From Terriglobia bacterium (GTDB taxonomy: Bacteria; Acidobacteriota; Terriglobia; Bryobacterales; Bryobacteraceae), in assembly GCA_025350105.1 (NCBI GenBank), contig JANXYJ010000003.1:1-50864 (forward strand): a stretch of DNA of 50,864 nt, read 5' to 3'. Positions 16,341 to 24,236 of the stretch are shown piece after piece; position 1 is the stretch's first letter; each line of letters begins with the position of its first letter. The position numbers were made by a program, and so were the translations under genes. The notes under the pieces are model-generated. The model searched no databases, had not been told where the DNA came from, and saw only the letters and a list, made by a program, of their open reading frames with translations.

Positions 16341-17114
16341 ATGAAGACTTTTGCCAACCAAGTGGTCGTGATCACCGGCGCCAGTTCCGGCCTGGGCGCC
16401 GCCGCCGCGCTGCAATTCGCCCGCGAAGGAGCTAGCGTTGTGATCGCCGCCCGCCGCATCGATAAAGGCGAAGCCGTGGCGCAACAGATTCGCGCGCTGG
16501 GCGCTGAAGCTCTTTTCGTGCGAACCGACGTTACCGAACGCGCCGACATTGAAAACCTGATCGCGCAGACGCTTGCCAGATTCGGCCGCCTGGACTGCGC
16601 CGTCAACAACGCAGGCATCGGCGGGCCAGTGCTAACGCCTATCGCGGATATCAGCGAAGAAGCTTGGGACCAGGTGATGAACATCAACCTGAAAGCCGTT
16701 TTTATGTGCATGAAGCACCAGATTCCCGCCATGCTGCAACGCGGCAAAGGAGCCATCGTTAACGTTTCGTCCATCTATGGTTACAAGCCCAGCGACATTA
16801 GCCACGCGCCGTACTGCGCCAGCAAATTCGGGGTGATCGGACTATCGAAAACAGCGGCAATCGATTACGCGAAGCAAGGCATCCGCGTAAACGTGGTTAG
16901 CCCCGGCTTCACCCGGTCGGAAATGATCGATCCGACGCAGGAAGCCACGGCGGAATTGATCAAGACCTTGATCCATCGCTACTCCGCGGCCAATCGCGTT
17001 GGTGAGGCGGAAGAGACCGCCGAGGCCATCACCTGGCTGTGCTCCGATGCCGCGCGCTTCGTAAATGGCGCGGTGCTGGCCGTCGACGGCGGCGATACAA
17101 CACGCTTATTTTGA
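16341..17114 (+). CDS. Short-chain dehydrogenase/reductase (SDR)
   Basis: 257 aa, classical SDR length. Start at 16341 is set by AGGAGA. NAD(P)-binding ITGASSGLG near the N-terminus, the NNAG structural motif, and catalytic Ser-Tyr-Lys in NVSSIYGY...HAPYCASKFG. The C-terminus ends in GAVLAVDGGDTTRL, typical of the FabG-like branch. An acidic/basic pattern (AARRIDKGE) after the second strand suggests NADP. Substrate unknown. It is the only plus-strand gene in an otherwise minus-strand secreted-protein block and converges on the MBL gene with 28 bp between. Confidence 0.92.
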   Translation: MKTFANQVVVITGASSGLGAAAALQFAREGASVVIAARRIDKGEAVAQQIRALGAEALFVRTDVTERADIENLIAQTLARFGRLDCAVNNAGIGGPVLTPIADISEEAWDQVMNINLKAVFMCMKHQIPAMLQRGKGAIVNVSSIYGYKPSDISHAPYCASKFGVIGLSKTAAIDYAKQGIRVNVVSPGFTRSEMIDPTQEATAELIKTLIHRYSAANRVGEAEETAEAITWLCSDAARFVNGAVLAVDGGDTTRLF

Positions 17115-17142
17115 TCGCCCGTGTTTCGCGTTACCGCGCGAA

Positions 17143-18150
17143 CTATTTTTTATCGCTCAAGCTTTTGTAGGTGTTCTCCACGAAGCGATCAATCTGGCCT
17201 TGATTGGCCGCATAGAGCGGATCGTAGTCGCGAGTGAGTTTGGCGGCCTTCACTTGATCGAGCGTCATGCCCTTTTTAACCGCGTCCTGAAAACGGTCGC
17301 GCAGGATGGTGGCCATGTCGCGGTATTCCACCACGTCGGCTTCGTCACACAGGTGGCCGTGGCCCGGAATCACATAGGTGCCGCCCTCTTGTTTGTCGGC
17401 GGGAACCGTCAGTTCGATGATCCTGTTCAGCGCCGCGATGACGCCGTTGATACTACCGCCACGCGCAATGTCTGCGTTAGGAAACCCGCCGGGTGTGAAC
17501 AAATCACCCGCACTGATCACGTCGGAACGCCGGAAGTACACAATCGTATCGCCATCGGTGTGGGCGTTGTGCGGATGGATCAACTGGACCGCCTCGCCGT
17601 TAAAGTACAGGTCTTTGCTATCGGTGAAATAAGTATCGGTGGGCAGCGCCCCGAACGGCAGCGCAGGCTGGCCCGCCGCCGGAGGCTTGTTCATCCAGTT
17701 CAGCGTATTTTCGTGGGCAAAAATGGGAGCTGGCGAATTGGCCGCCACTTGACCCGCGAAATTCCCGCCCACAATCAGGTTGCCGGCCTTCGAAAGCGTT
17801 TCATTGCCGCCAGTATGATCGCCGTGCGCGTGCGTGTTGATAATGTTGCGGAGGGGTTTATCGGTCAGTTTTTTGATCTCGGCAAGCATCTTGTCGGCCA
17901 TCGGCGCAAACTGGGTGTCCACCAAAAGCACCCCGTCCTTGCCCACTTGCACCGTGGTATTGCCGCCCGCGCCCACCATCATGTAAACCTGGGTCGGCGG
18001 GGCGCCGCCCAACGGGCCGAAGCCCTGCACCCGGATCACGCGCTCTTCTACTTTGGAAAAATCCTGTTGCTGCTGGGCCAGCATGAGTAATCCGCCGGCG
18101 CTAAACAATACCCCTACGGCCGCTGCAGCCTTAATGAATTTCAATTGCAT
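17143..18150 (-). CDS. Secreted MBL-fold metallo-hydrolase, copy 1
   Basis: 335 aa with a signal peptide (cleavage near residue 25). Complete dinuclear-metal motif NTHAHGDHTGGN (H107, H109, D111, H112), then HNAHTDGDT (H197), SAGDLF (D216) and PGHGH (H264). The relation to DUF-like extensions DMATILRDRFQDAVKKGMT at the C-terminus is shared with the second copy at 20196-21311. The family hydrolyses varied substrates (quinoprotein-relay and lactonase-like members included); the substrate is not predictable. Follows a type-B secreted-protein gene (42-bp gap), as does the second copy. Confidence 0.9.
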   Translation of the reverse strand: MQLKFIKAAAAVGVLFSAGGLLMLAQQQQDFSKVEERVIRVQGFGPLGGAPPTQVYMMVGAGGNTTVQVGKDGVLLVDTQFAPMADKMLAEIKKLTDKPLRNIINTHAHGDHTGGNETLSKAGNLIVGGNFAGQVAANSPAPIFAHENTLNWMNKPPAAGQPALPFGALPTDTYFTDSKDLYFNGEAVQLIHPHNAHTDGDTIVYFRRSDVISAGDLFTPGGFPNADIARGGSINGVIAALNRIIELTVPADKQEGGTYVIPGHGHLCDEADVVEYRDMATILRDRFQDAVKKGMTLDQVKAAKLTRDYDPLYAANQGQIDRFVENTYKSLSDKK

Positions 18151-18192
18151 TTCGCTGGTTACCTTTTTCTGGTTCGACTATTTCGCGACACT

Positions 18193-19068
18193 CTACTTAA
18201 CAGCCGTGTTGGGGTTCTTCATCATCCCGGCCACCTTGGTTTTGTATTCCGGATACATGGTTTCCGCGCCACCGCGGGCTGCTTCTGTCGGAAGCTTGTA
18301 CTTGGTGGGGAACTCCGTCAAAAACGTATTGTTTCCCGGCAGGTGGTGTGGCACCACACCCAGCGGGCGTTCCACTTCCACCACCGATTCACAGGGATAC
18401 GGCGCGATCACTTGTTGCAGGTCCAACACAAAATCCGTGGTCCGCACAAAGGGCTCGGTTAAATACACCGGATCGTTGATGACCACCATCCACGTCATGT
18501 AATCGCCGTTGCGGAAAATATGCTCGGTCACGGTCGCTTTTTCGCTGCGCGGAATGCCGTTACGGCGAATCCATCCGTTCTTCAAATGCGTGGTGGTAAT
18601 GGTGAGCATGTTGCCTTCCCACGTACCGGTAGAAAAACCCTGCCAGGTGTGCGCGGCATAGTCCGGCGGATGCGGGCGGCCGTCCATCCAGATGGTCCGC
18701 TCTGGCGCTTGCCAGGACATGTGAGTGTGCCAGGCAATTGTCTGCTGGGTGTCGCGGTCCACTTCCTTCGACCAGCGAGTGTTGGCCGGACCGCGCATGC
18801 CGTAATCCGACGGATGCGGCTTGCACTGATGTTCGGGTAACGTCAACAGCGAAGCATCCCAGCTATCGGCGCGCAAGCGGGCGGCGTCGGTGATGGGCAA
18901 GCCCAGATAATCGCCGATGTCCGGGCCAGGAATGCGCTCCGGCTGATCTTCGTGGAACCGCGGATTCCATTCGCCTGCCAAATCCACCTGCGCCAACGCC
19001 GGCAGACCGAACAAACCCATCATCAAAATCAGCGACCCTGCTACCTTAACGCCGTTTGTGCGCTTCAT
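18193..19068 (-). CDS. Secreted protein, type B, copy 1
   Basis: 291 aa from the ATG at 19068 with GGAGGC upstream. Signal peptide ends at PALAQ. Conserved blocks: DLAGEWNPRF, GDYLGLPITDAARLRADSWD, LPEHQCKPH, MDGRPHPPDYAAHTWQGFS, TGTWEGNMLTITTTHLKNGW, VPHHLPGN and GGAETMYPEY. Nearly all recur in the protein at 21325-22206. Distantly related to type A (shared W-G-x-S and RRNG/RKNG-P elements). Function unknown; exported. Possibly co-transcribed with the MBL gene that follows. Confidence 0.75.
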   Translation of the reverse strand: MKRTNGVKVAGSLILMMGLFGLPALAQVDLAGEWNPRFHEDQPERIPGPDIGDYLGLPITDAARLRADSWDASLLTLPEHQCKPHPSDYGMRGPANTRWSKEVDRDTQQTIAWHTHMSWQAPERTIWMDGRPHPPDYAAHTWQGFSTGTWEGNMLTITTTHLKNGWIRRNGIPRSEKATVTEHIFRNGDYMTWMVVINDPVYLTEPFVRTTDFVLDLQQVIAPYPCESVVEVERPLGVVPHHLPGNNTFLTEFPTKYKLPTEAARGGAETMYPEYKTKVAGMMKNPNTAVK

Positions 19069-19071
19069 CAA

Positions 19072-19379
19072 TTTGCCTCCCGGATATCACTGCAAAACAG
19101 ACGGCTGTCGAACGCCAGAACTCCGCTAGAATGCTGAAAATACGGGAAAGCCCTCTCGTTTGCAGCCCAGTTCATAACACCATACAGATCAGACTGCTGT
19201 CAACAGCCGTTTGCCGGAGTTGAAGTAGGCCAGAGGCCGCCTGGCGAAGGGGCTGCGCGTGGCCAGAGTTACCACCCTGGAACAAGACTGGCGCGGCCGC
19301 AGGTTTCACAAATATTCCTCGCCAAGCCAAGCCTGCTGGCCGAACATCTATCTAGCCATACATTTATCTGGCCATACAT
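19072..19379. other. 308-bp intergenic region
   Basis: Between the two type-B/A genes on the same strand; probably contains the promoter of the 19068 gene. The end next to the type-A gene carries a 3 x 16-bp repeat (19345-19392). No further element recognised. Confidence 0.4.
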
Positions 19380-19392
19380 CTATCTGGCAGAA
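19345..19392. repeat. Tandem repeat, 3 x 16 bp
   Basis: Units at 19345, 19361 and 19377, consensus CATCTATCTGGCCATA. The third copy runs into the last codons and stop of the type-A gene, so the array probably arose by slippage at that 3' end. Confidence 0.75.
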
Positions 19393-20192
19393 CAGGCCGT
19401 GGGGTTCCAGCCCTGTCCGTCACTCTGCTTCCGGAACTCGTAGGTTTTGATGTAAGGAGGTTGGAAGAACCGCGGATCGTCGACGGTGGTGGTCACCACC
19501 AGGTACTCCTGACGATCGATGTCGACCAGGTGCACAAAGTATTCGGTAATCACCGCGTCGGGTCCATATGGAACGCCGTTCTTACGCACGTAGCCCGGCC
19601 GCATGCCGGTGGTCACCACTCTCAACTGGCCCGGCCTGGGCCCATTCACGGGCGCTGCAGTGGCGGGCGCGAAAAATCCCTGCCGCGGCGCTCCCGGAAA
19701 TTCCCAGCGCGCCACGGAGTTGCCCTGCCAAGTTGACGCACGGTCAGTCTTTCCACCTGAGCCCGCCCCGCCAAAAACAAAAAGCCGGGTTTGCGTGCCG
19801 GTGTCGATGTCCATCTTGAGAGTGTTGTCATCCTGCCAAACCATGTGCAGACGGCCCGGCATGCGCATGATTCCGCCCGCGCCATAAGCCTTGCATTGTT
19901 CGCCGTTGGCCTCATCTTTAGCGGGATCCCAGGCGTTGCTGGCTTGGCGCGCTTCCGCTGTCACCGGAATATATTCCACGCTACCCTTGGGGGGCGTGAT
20001 CATGCGATAGCGCCAATCATCAGTCACCAGAGAGACCCAGTAGCCGCTGATATCCCACGGGGCTGCAGTTCGCGCCGGTGGTGCAACAGGTTGCTGGGCG
20101 CCGGCCTGTTGCTGACCATGCAGTGCCTGGAAAACGCCGGGAGCAGCCAAAATCAGGCAAGCGATCATCGATCTGTGGCGCACAAATTTCAT
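19380..20192 (-). CDS. Secreted protein, type A, copy 2
   Basis: 270 aa, signal peptide ending around LHGQ. Blocks match copy 1 (14466-15242): DISGYWVSLVTDDWRYRM, AWDPAKDEANGEQCKAYG, MRMPGRLHMVWQDDNTLK, TGTQTR, RPGYVRKNGVPYG, and the C-terminal QGWNPTACSAR with its Cys. Only 3 bp separate its start from the MBL gene stop, so it is the last gene of the 23460-to-19380 operon. Function unknown. Confidence 0.75.
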   Translation of the reverse strand: MKFVRHRSMIACLILAAPGVFQALHGQQQAGAQQPVAPPARTAAPWDISGYWVSLVTDDWRYRMITPPKGSVEYIPVTAEARQASNAWDPAKDEANGEQCKAYGAGGIMRMPGRLHMVWQDDNTLKMDIDTGTQTRLFVFGGAGSGGKTDRASTWQGNSVARWEFPGAPRQGFFAPATAAPVNGPRPGQLRVVTTGMRPGYVRKNGVPYGPDAVITEYFVHLVDIDRQEYLVVTTTVDDPRFFQPPYIKTYEFRKQSDGQGWNPTACSAR

Positions 20193-20195
20193 CTC

Positions 20196-21311
20196 CTACG
20201 GCTTGCTGTCCACTTTTTTGCTATTCACTGAGTTGGTATTCAGGCTGCGGTACACACCCTCAATAAACAGGGCCGGTGTGTACACCGGGTTCCGCCCGAA
20301 CCGGCCATCATAGTCAATGGTCAGCTTGGCGGCCTTCACTTGTTCTAGCGTCATGCCTTTTTTTACCGCCCCACGGACGCGGTCGCGCACGATGGTCAGC
20401 ATATCGCGGTAATAGGCCAGGTCAGCCGAATCCGCCAAGCGGCCATGCCCAGGCACCACCATGGTGCCGCCTTCCATCATGTGCTCCACCACTGCGGTGT
20501 CCAGCAGCCAGTTCATCCCGTCGATCATTCCCTGAATGCTGCCGCCGTTTGCCACATCAATCACCGGATAGCTGGCCATGTCAAAAATGTCGCCCGCCAC
20601 CAGAACATCCGACGCCACAAACTGCACGATGGTGTCGCCATCGCTATGCGCGGCGGGCATATGCCACAGAACCACCGCTTCCCCATTGAAGTGGTTCAGC
20701 TTGAATTTGGCTCCGCTGTAGGTTTCCGTTGGCAGTGCGGCCGATGGCGTCTTGACCGCGCTCTTTTGCCGCTCCTCACGCAATACCGGATTCGCATTTT
20801 CGTGCGCGATGATCCAGGCACTGTCTACCGCGATACCAACGTGACTTCTCCCCGCCCTTGAAAACGCGGCATTGCCGCCCACATGGTCCGCATCCAGACT
20901 GGTGTTGATGATGCCCACAATTGGTTTAGCGGCCGGCGGAGCTGCCGTGGTCGCAGTAAACGTCGAACTGCTCCACCAGGCGCAGCTAGGGCCAACGCCA
21001 ACGCAAACCTGCTGCGGCATTTGCGCGGCCGTTACCCTGCGCGACAATTCCTGCACCGCCGCCAGCAACTTGTCCGTGACCGCAACAGGTCCGGTATTCA
21101 CCACCAGAATGCCGTCTTTCCCAATAGATGCCACGATGTTGCTGCCACCCGCTACCAGCATCCATATGTTTCCCTTGATGGGAAGAATTTTGACCGGTGG
21201 GTCTGCCAATTTGGCAGGTTGTACTGCCGGTTGCGCTACTGTTTGCGCCACCAGATGAGAGAGGCTAACGGCTCCCAGTAAAACCGTGGCCAGGCGGAAG
21301 GAAGGTTTCAC
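20196..21311 (-). CDS. Secreted MBL-fold protein, copy 2, degenerate metal site
   Basis: 371 aa starting with GTG; signal peptide ending near LVAQ. Its C-terminal half matches copy 1 closely (VAGDIFD, GGSIQGMIDGMN, VVPGHGRLAD, VRGAVKKGMTLEQVKAAKL). In the metal motif, however, the expected N-T-H-x-H-x-D-H reads NTSLDADHVGGN: the first two His are S138 and D140, while D142, H143, H222, D241 and the PGHG His remain. The usual V-D-T before it is VVNTG. A ~35-residue Ala/Thr-rich insertion (about 95-130) is absent from copy 1. Either a one-metal or a non-hydrolytic version. Confidence 0.82.
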   Translation of the reverse strand: MKPSFRLATVLLGAVSLSHLVAQTVAQPAVQPAKLADPPVKILPIKGNIWMLVAGGSNIVASIGKDGILVVNTGPVAVTDKLLAAVQELSRRVTAAQMPQQVCVGVGPSCAWWSSSTFTATTAAPPAAKPIVGIINTSLDADHVGGNAAFSRAGRSHVGIAVDSAWIIAHENANPVLREERQKSAVKTPSAALPTETYSGAKFKLNHFNGEAVVLWHMPAAHSDGDTIVQFVASDVLVAGDIFDMASYPVIDVANGGSIQGMIDGMNWLLDTAVVEHMMEGGTMVVPGHGRLADSADLAYYRDMLTIVRDRVRGAVKKGMTLEQVKAAKLTIDYDGRFGRNPVYTPALFIEGVYRSLNTNSVNSKKVDSKP

Positions 21312-21324
21312 CGTCTACGTATCC

Positions 21325-22206
21325 TTACCTTCCCCGCAGAGCGGACTTGGTGCCCATGGACCACTCCGCCTCATGCAGCTTCTTCTGAAATTCTGGATAC
21401 ATTGTTTCCGGTCCACCAGTTGCTTGCTCCGCAGGCACTCCGTAGCGCGCGCGAATGTCTTTGAGGAATGGGTTCTCGCCCGCCAGATGGTGCGGCACGT
21501 GATCTTTTTCCAGGCCTTCGTAAACCGAGGTGCAGGGATGCGGCGGCACCAGCGAATTCACATTCAAGCGATACTCCGAACTGCGCACCAGCGGCTCGGA
21601 AAGGTAATTCGGATCATGCACAATACTGATCCAGGTAAGAATATCGCCGCGGCGAATCCACCAGCTGGTCACCGTGGCTTCATCCGAAGCCATCGCGCCG
21701 TTGCGGCGGATATAGTCTTCTTTTAAGTGCGACGTCTCAATGCGCAGGATGTCGCCTTCCCAGGTCGCCGTGGAAAATCCGCCCCAGGAATGCGCCGCTT
21801 CCTCAATCGGACTGGGCCGGCCATCCAGATAGACCGGCATATTTGCGGTTTGGTGCCACTCCGGCTGGTAGGCGACAACTTCGCGACTGGACGGATCCAC
21901 GTCCTTGCTAATCCGCAATTGCGTCGGCCCGCGATAAATGTAAGCCCAGCCATGCGGCTGGCATTGGTACTCCGGCAGTGATAACAGCGCTGCGTCCCAG
22001 GCTTCAGCCCGAGCCAGCCCTGCGGCACTCAACGGGAGACCGAACCAATCGCCCACCCACGGATTTTCCGAGTTGTCCTGCGAGCGCACGACCACCCACT
22101 CGCCCGAAAAATCCGTCTGGACCGGCGCTTGAGCGGCTGCTTCCCGTGCGCAAAACGATGCGACGATCAGTATCGCCGCCAACCGCACGAAATGTGTTTT
22201 GAGCAT
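21325..22206 (-). CDS. Secreted protein, type B, copy 2
   Basis: 293 aa with signal peptide ending at AAAQ. Aligns along its length with copy 1 at 18193-19068: DFSGEWVVV, GDWFGLPLSAAGLARAEAWD, LPEYQCQPH, LDGRPSPIEEAAHSWGGFS, TATWEGDILRIETSHLKEDY, YIRRNGAMASDEATVT, VPHHLAGENPFL and GGPETMYPEF. Lies 13 bp before the second MBL gene and 3 bp after the PQQ-type dehydrogenase, so it is inside one operon. Unknown function. Confidence 0.75.
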   Translation of the reverse strand: MLKTHFVRLAAILIVASFCAREAAAQAPVQTDFSGEWVVVRSQDNSENPWVGDWFGLPLSAAGLARAEAWDAALLSLPEYQCQPHGWAYIYRGPTQLRISKDVDPSSREVVAYQPEWHQTANMPVYLDGRPSPIEEAAHSWGGFSTATWEGDILRIETSHLKEDYIRRNGAMASDEATVTSWWIRRGDILTWISIVHDPNYLSEPLVRSSEYRLNVNSLVPPHPCTSVYEGLEKDHVPHHLAGENPFLKDIRARYGVPAEQATGGPETMYPEFQKKLHEAEWSMGTKSALRGR

Positions 22207-22209
22207 AGA

Positions 22210-23460
22210 CTACTTGGGTGTAACGTGAATCAGTGCGCCGGGATTGGCATCCTCCAGCAGCCACAATGTGCCATCCGGCGCTTCTTCCACATCGCGGATG
22301 CGCTTGCCCACGTTCCAGCGCTCGGCCATCTTTGCGCCGCCGTGGCCGTCAAAGAGGATGCGGTTCAGCGACGTGGTTCCCATGCCTCCGATAAACCCGT
22401 TGCCATTCCACTGCGGAAACGTCCGCGTGCCTTGATAAAACATCAAGCTGCCCGGCGCAATCACCGGCACCCAATAGATCGCCGGCATCGCCAGCTCGGG
22501 CCGCATATCGGGCTTGGGAATGGGAACGCCGTTATAGTTCTGCCCAAAGGAGACCAGCGGCCAGCCATAATTCTTGCCCTTCTCGATCAGGTTCAACTCA
22601 TCGCCGCCAGCCGGACCATGCTCCACCTCCCACAATTCGCCGCTGGGCGAAAACGCCATGCCATAAGGCGTGCGGTGGCCCATCGTCCAGGTCTCCGCCG
22701 GCGTCATGTTGGGCCCAGGGAAGGTATAGGTGCTGACCACTTTCGCCGTCTTGGCGGCTTCGGTGTCACGAGCCGGATCGATCAACGGAATCGTTTCAGC
22801 GCCGATTTTATCGAAATTGGGATTCCCCGGCGCGGGTTTCCCGTCCAGCGTCAGGCGCAGAATCTTGCCTACCGGCTGGTCCGGATCCTGCGCTGGAGTG
22901 AACCGTTGGCGGTCACCCACCGTCAGGAACAGGGATTGTCCATCCGGCGCAAAAGCAATCTGCCCGCCGGGCTGGCCGCCCTTGCCCTTGGGCAACTGGC
23001 GCCACAGCACATTGAAGTTTTCCAGTCGCGCTCCGCCACCTGGCCCACCAGGCCCGGCTGGGACCGCAAGGTTCAGCTTGGCGCGTGCCAGCGCCAGCCC
23101 GCCGCCATATTCACCGGGCTCCACATAAGTAAGATAGACGCTCTGGTCGGTCGAGTAATTGGGCGAAAGATAGATGCCCAGCATGCCGTTCTGCCCCTGC
23201 CAATACACCGCTGGCGTATTGCCCACCATGGTGATCTTTTCGCCCTTCGAAGACACCAGCCAAACCGGCCCAATCTTTTCCGTAACCAGCATCCGGCCAT
23301 CCGGCAGGAATGCCAGCCGCCAGGGCAGTTCAAAGGTGGCCGCCGCCGGGGTCATCGTGAAAGGCATGCTTGCTTCGGGTTTTTGTTCGCCGGCATTCAC
23401 CTGGGCCCAGGCCCCCGCCGAGCCTAAGGTCACAAGCAACACCGCTGTCGCCAATTTCAT
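22210..23460 (-). CDS. PQQ-dependent soluble sugar dehydrogenase (sGDH/Asd-type)
   Basis: 416 aa from the third of three consecutive ATGs (23460), 8 nt from AAGGAG; the other two (23463, 23466) are possible. Signal peptide ends at AWAQ. Six-bladed propeller of the glucose/sorbosone dehydrogenase family: LPWRLAFLPDGRMLVTEK, QIAFAPDGQSLFLTVGD, MGHRTPYGMAFSPSGELWE followed by EHGPAGGDELNLI and KNYGWPLVSFG, which bear the catalytic His and PQQ/Ca contacts. Periplasmic oxidation of an aldose or similar. First gene of the operon leading through type B, MBL copy 2 and type A. Confidence 0.9.
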   Translation of the reverse strand: MKLATAVLLVTLGSAGAWAQVNAGEQKPEASMPFTMTPAAATFELPWRLAFLPDGRMLVTEKIGPVWLVSSKGEKITMVGNTPAVYWQGQNGMLGIYLSPNYSTDQSVYLTYVEPGEYGGGLALARAKLNLAVPAGPGGPGGGARLENFNVLWRQLPKGKGGQPGGQIAFAPDGQSLFLTVGDRQRFTPAQDPDQPVGKILRLTLDGKPAPGNPNFDKIGAETIPLIDPARDTEAAKTAKVVSTYTFPGPNMTPAETWTMGHRTPYGMAFSPSGELWEVEHGPAGGDELNLIEKGKNYGWPLVSFGQNYNGVPIPKPDMRPELAMPAIYWVPVIAPGSLMFYQGTRTFPQWNGNGFIGGMGTTSLNRILFDGHGGAKMAERWNVGKRIRDVEEAPDGTLWLLEDANPGALIHVTPK

Positions 23461-23903
23461 CATCATGTCTCCTTGCATCTCCGGCGCATCTCCCAGGCGC
23501 GCTATCACGCGTTCCGGGCGCCGTTGACTATCATATACCACCGTCTTTCGCGAACGCTTTCGCCTTCTGTCGTCACGCTCCAAATCGGCGACGATGAACC
23601 GTGTATTCGGCTACCTCAGCGATCTGCTTCTCACGCTGCGTTGGGTAGCGGGAGGTCTCCTGGTGGGCGTCCCAAAAACCACGTCCCAAAAACGAGGAGC
23701 AACTGGCAGTTGCTCCTGGTTTTTCGCTTGGTCTTTTCGCTGGTTTTTCGGTTCCTGCCAGGGGCCGGCTCTTGAGCAGACATTTGCAACGCAAGCACAG
23801 CGTCGAAGTAGCCCCAAACGCCGGCCGGCCACGCTGTCAAGAAATTGCCGCCACAAAAAATTGCGCCGTCGGTCCAACTTTGTGGCACGATGGAGCTTAG
23901 GCT
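23461..23903. other. 443-bp divergent intergenic region
   Basis: Separates the minus-strand dehydrogenase operon from the ACP gene. Holds a long hairpin at 23688-23724 preceded by two copies of CGTCCCAAAAAC. Open frames here have no recognisable product and look like translations of the repeat. Confidence 0.45.
23688..23724. terminator. Long hairpin with A/T-rich ends (terminator or REP-like element)
   Basis: 17-bp stem (AAAAACGAGGAGCAACT / AGTTGCTCCTGGTTTTT, one mismatch) around a 3-nt loop. It has the shape of a bidirectional terminator but lies between divergent genes, where none is needed, so a dispersed repeat is equally likely. Confidence 0.6.
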
Positions 23904-24149
23904 ATGTCGGATCCCAACCAAATACAGCGCCTCCGCCGCGTTGTTCAGCAATTTACGAAAGACCCATTACCCGCCGACTCGGAGGAGTCTCTGTTTGAAA
24001 GCGGGCTGCTTGATTCCTTCGCGCTGCCTGATCTCATCAGCGCGCTCGAACAGGAATTCTCCATTAAGATCCCTGACCGCGATTTGAATCCGCGTAAATT
24101 CGATTCCATCGCAAGGATGGAGGAGTACCTGAAGCAGCATGCCGGCTGA
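23904..24149 (+). CDS. Acyl carrier protein
   Basis: 81 aa four-helix carrier. The phosphopantetheine-bearing Ser is in the GLLDSFALPDLISALE segment (DSF rather than the DSL of housekeeping AcpP). The sequence is of the PltL/discrete-ACP kind used in secondary or starter-unit chemistry. Followed after 87 bp by a KAS III homologue on the same strand, so the two likely work together on one acyl group. Confidence 0.87.
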   Translation: MSDPNQIQRLRRVVQQFTKDPLPADSEESLFESGLLDSFALPDLISALEQEFSIKIPDRDLNPRKFDSIARMEEYLKQHAG

Positions 24150-24236
24150 GGTATCCAAGCGTAGCCGGGAAGGCAGCCGCCACCAACCGGAGCGATCATA
24201 AAAATGCATCCGCGGCCAAAGGGAGCGGCTCAATAA

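Noticed and set aside
17065-18090. 341-codon open frame on the plus strand
   Set aside because: Opposite the MBL-fold gene, which has a complete metal motif and signal peptide.
22129-23427. 432-codon open frame on the plus strand
   Set aside because: Antisense to the PQQ-type sugar dehydrogenase; no recognisable motif.
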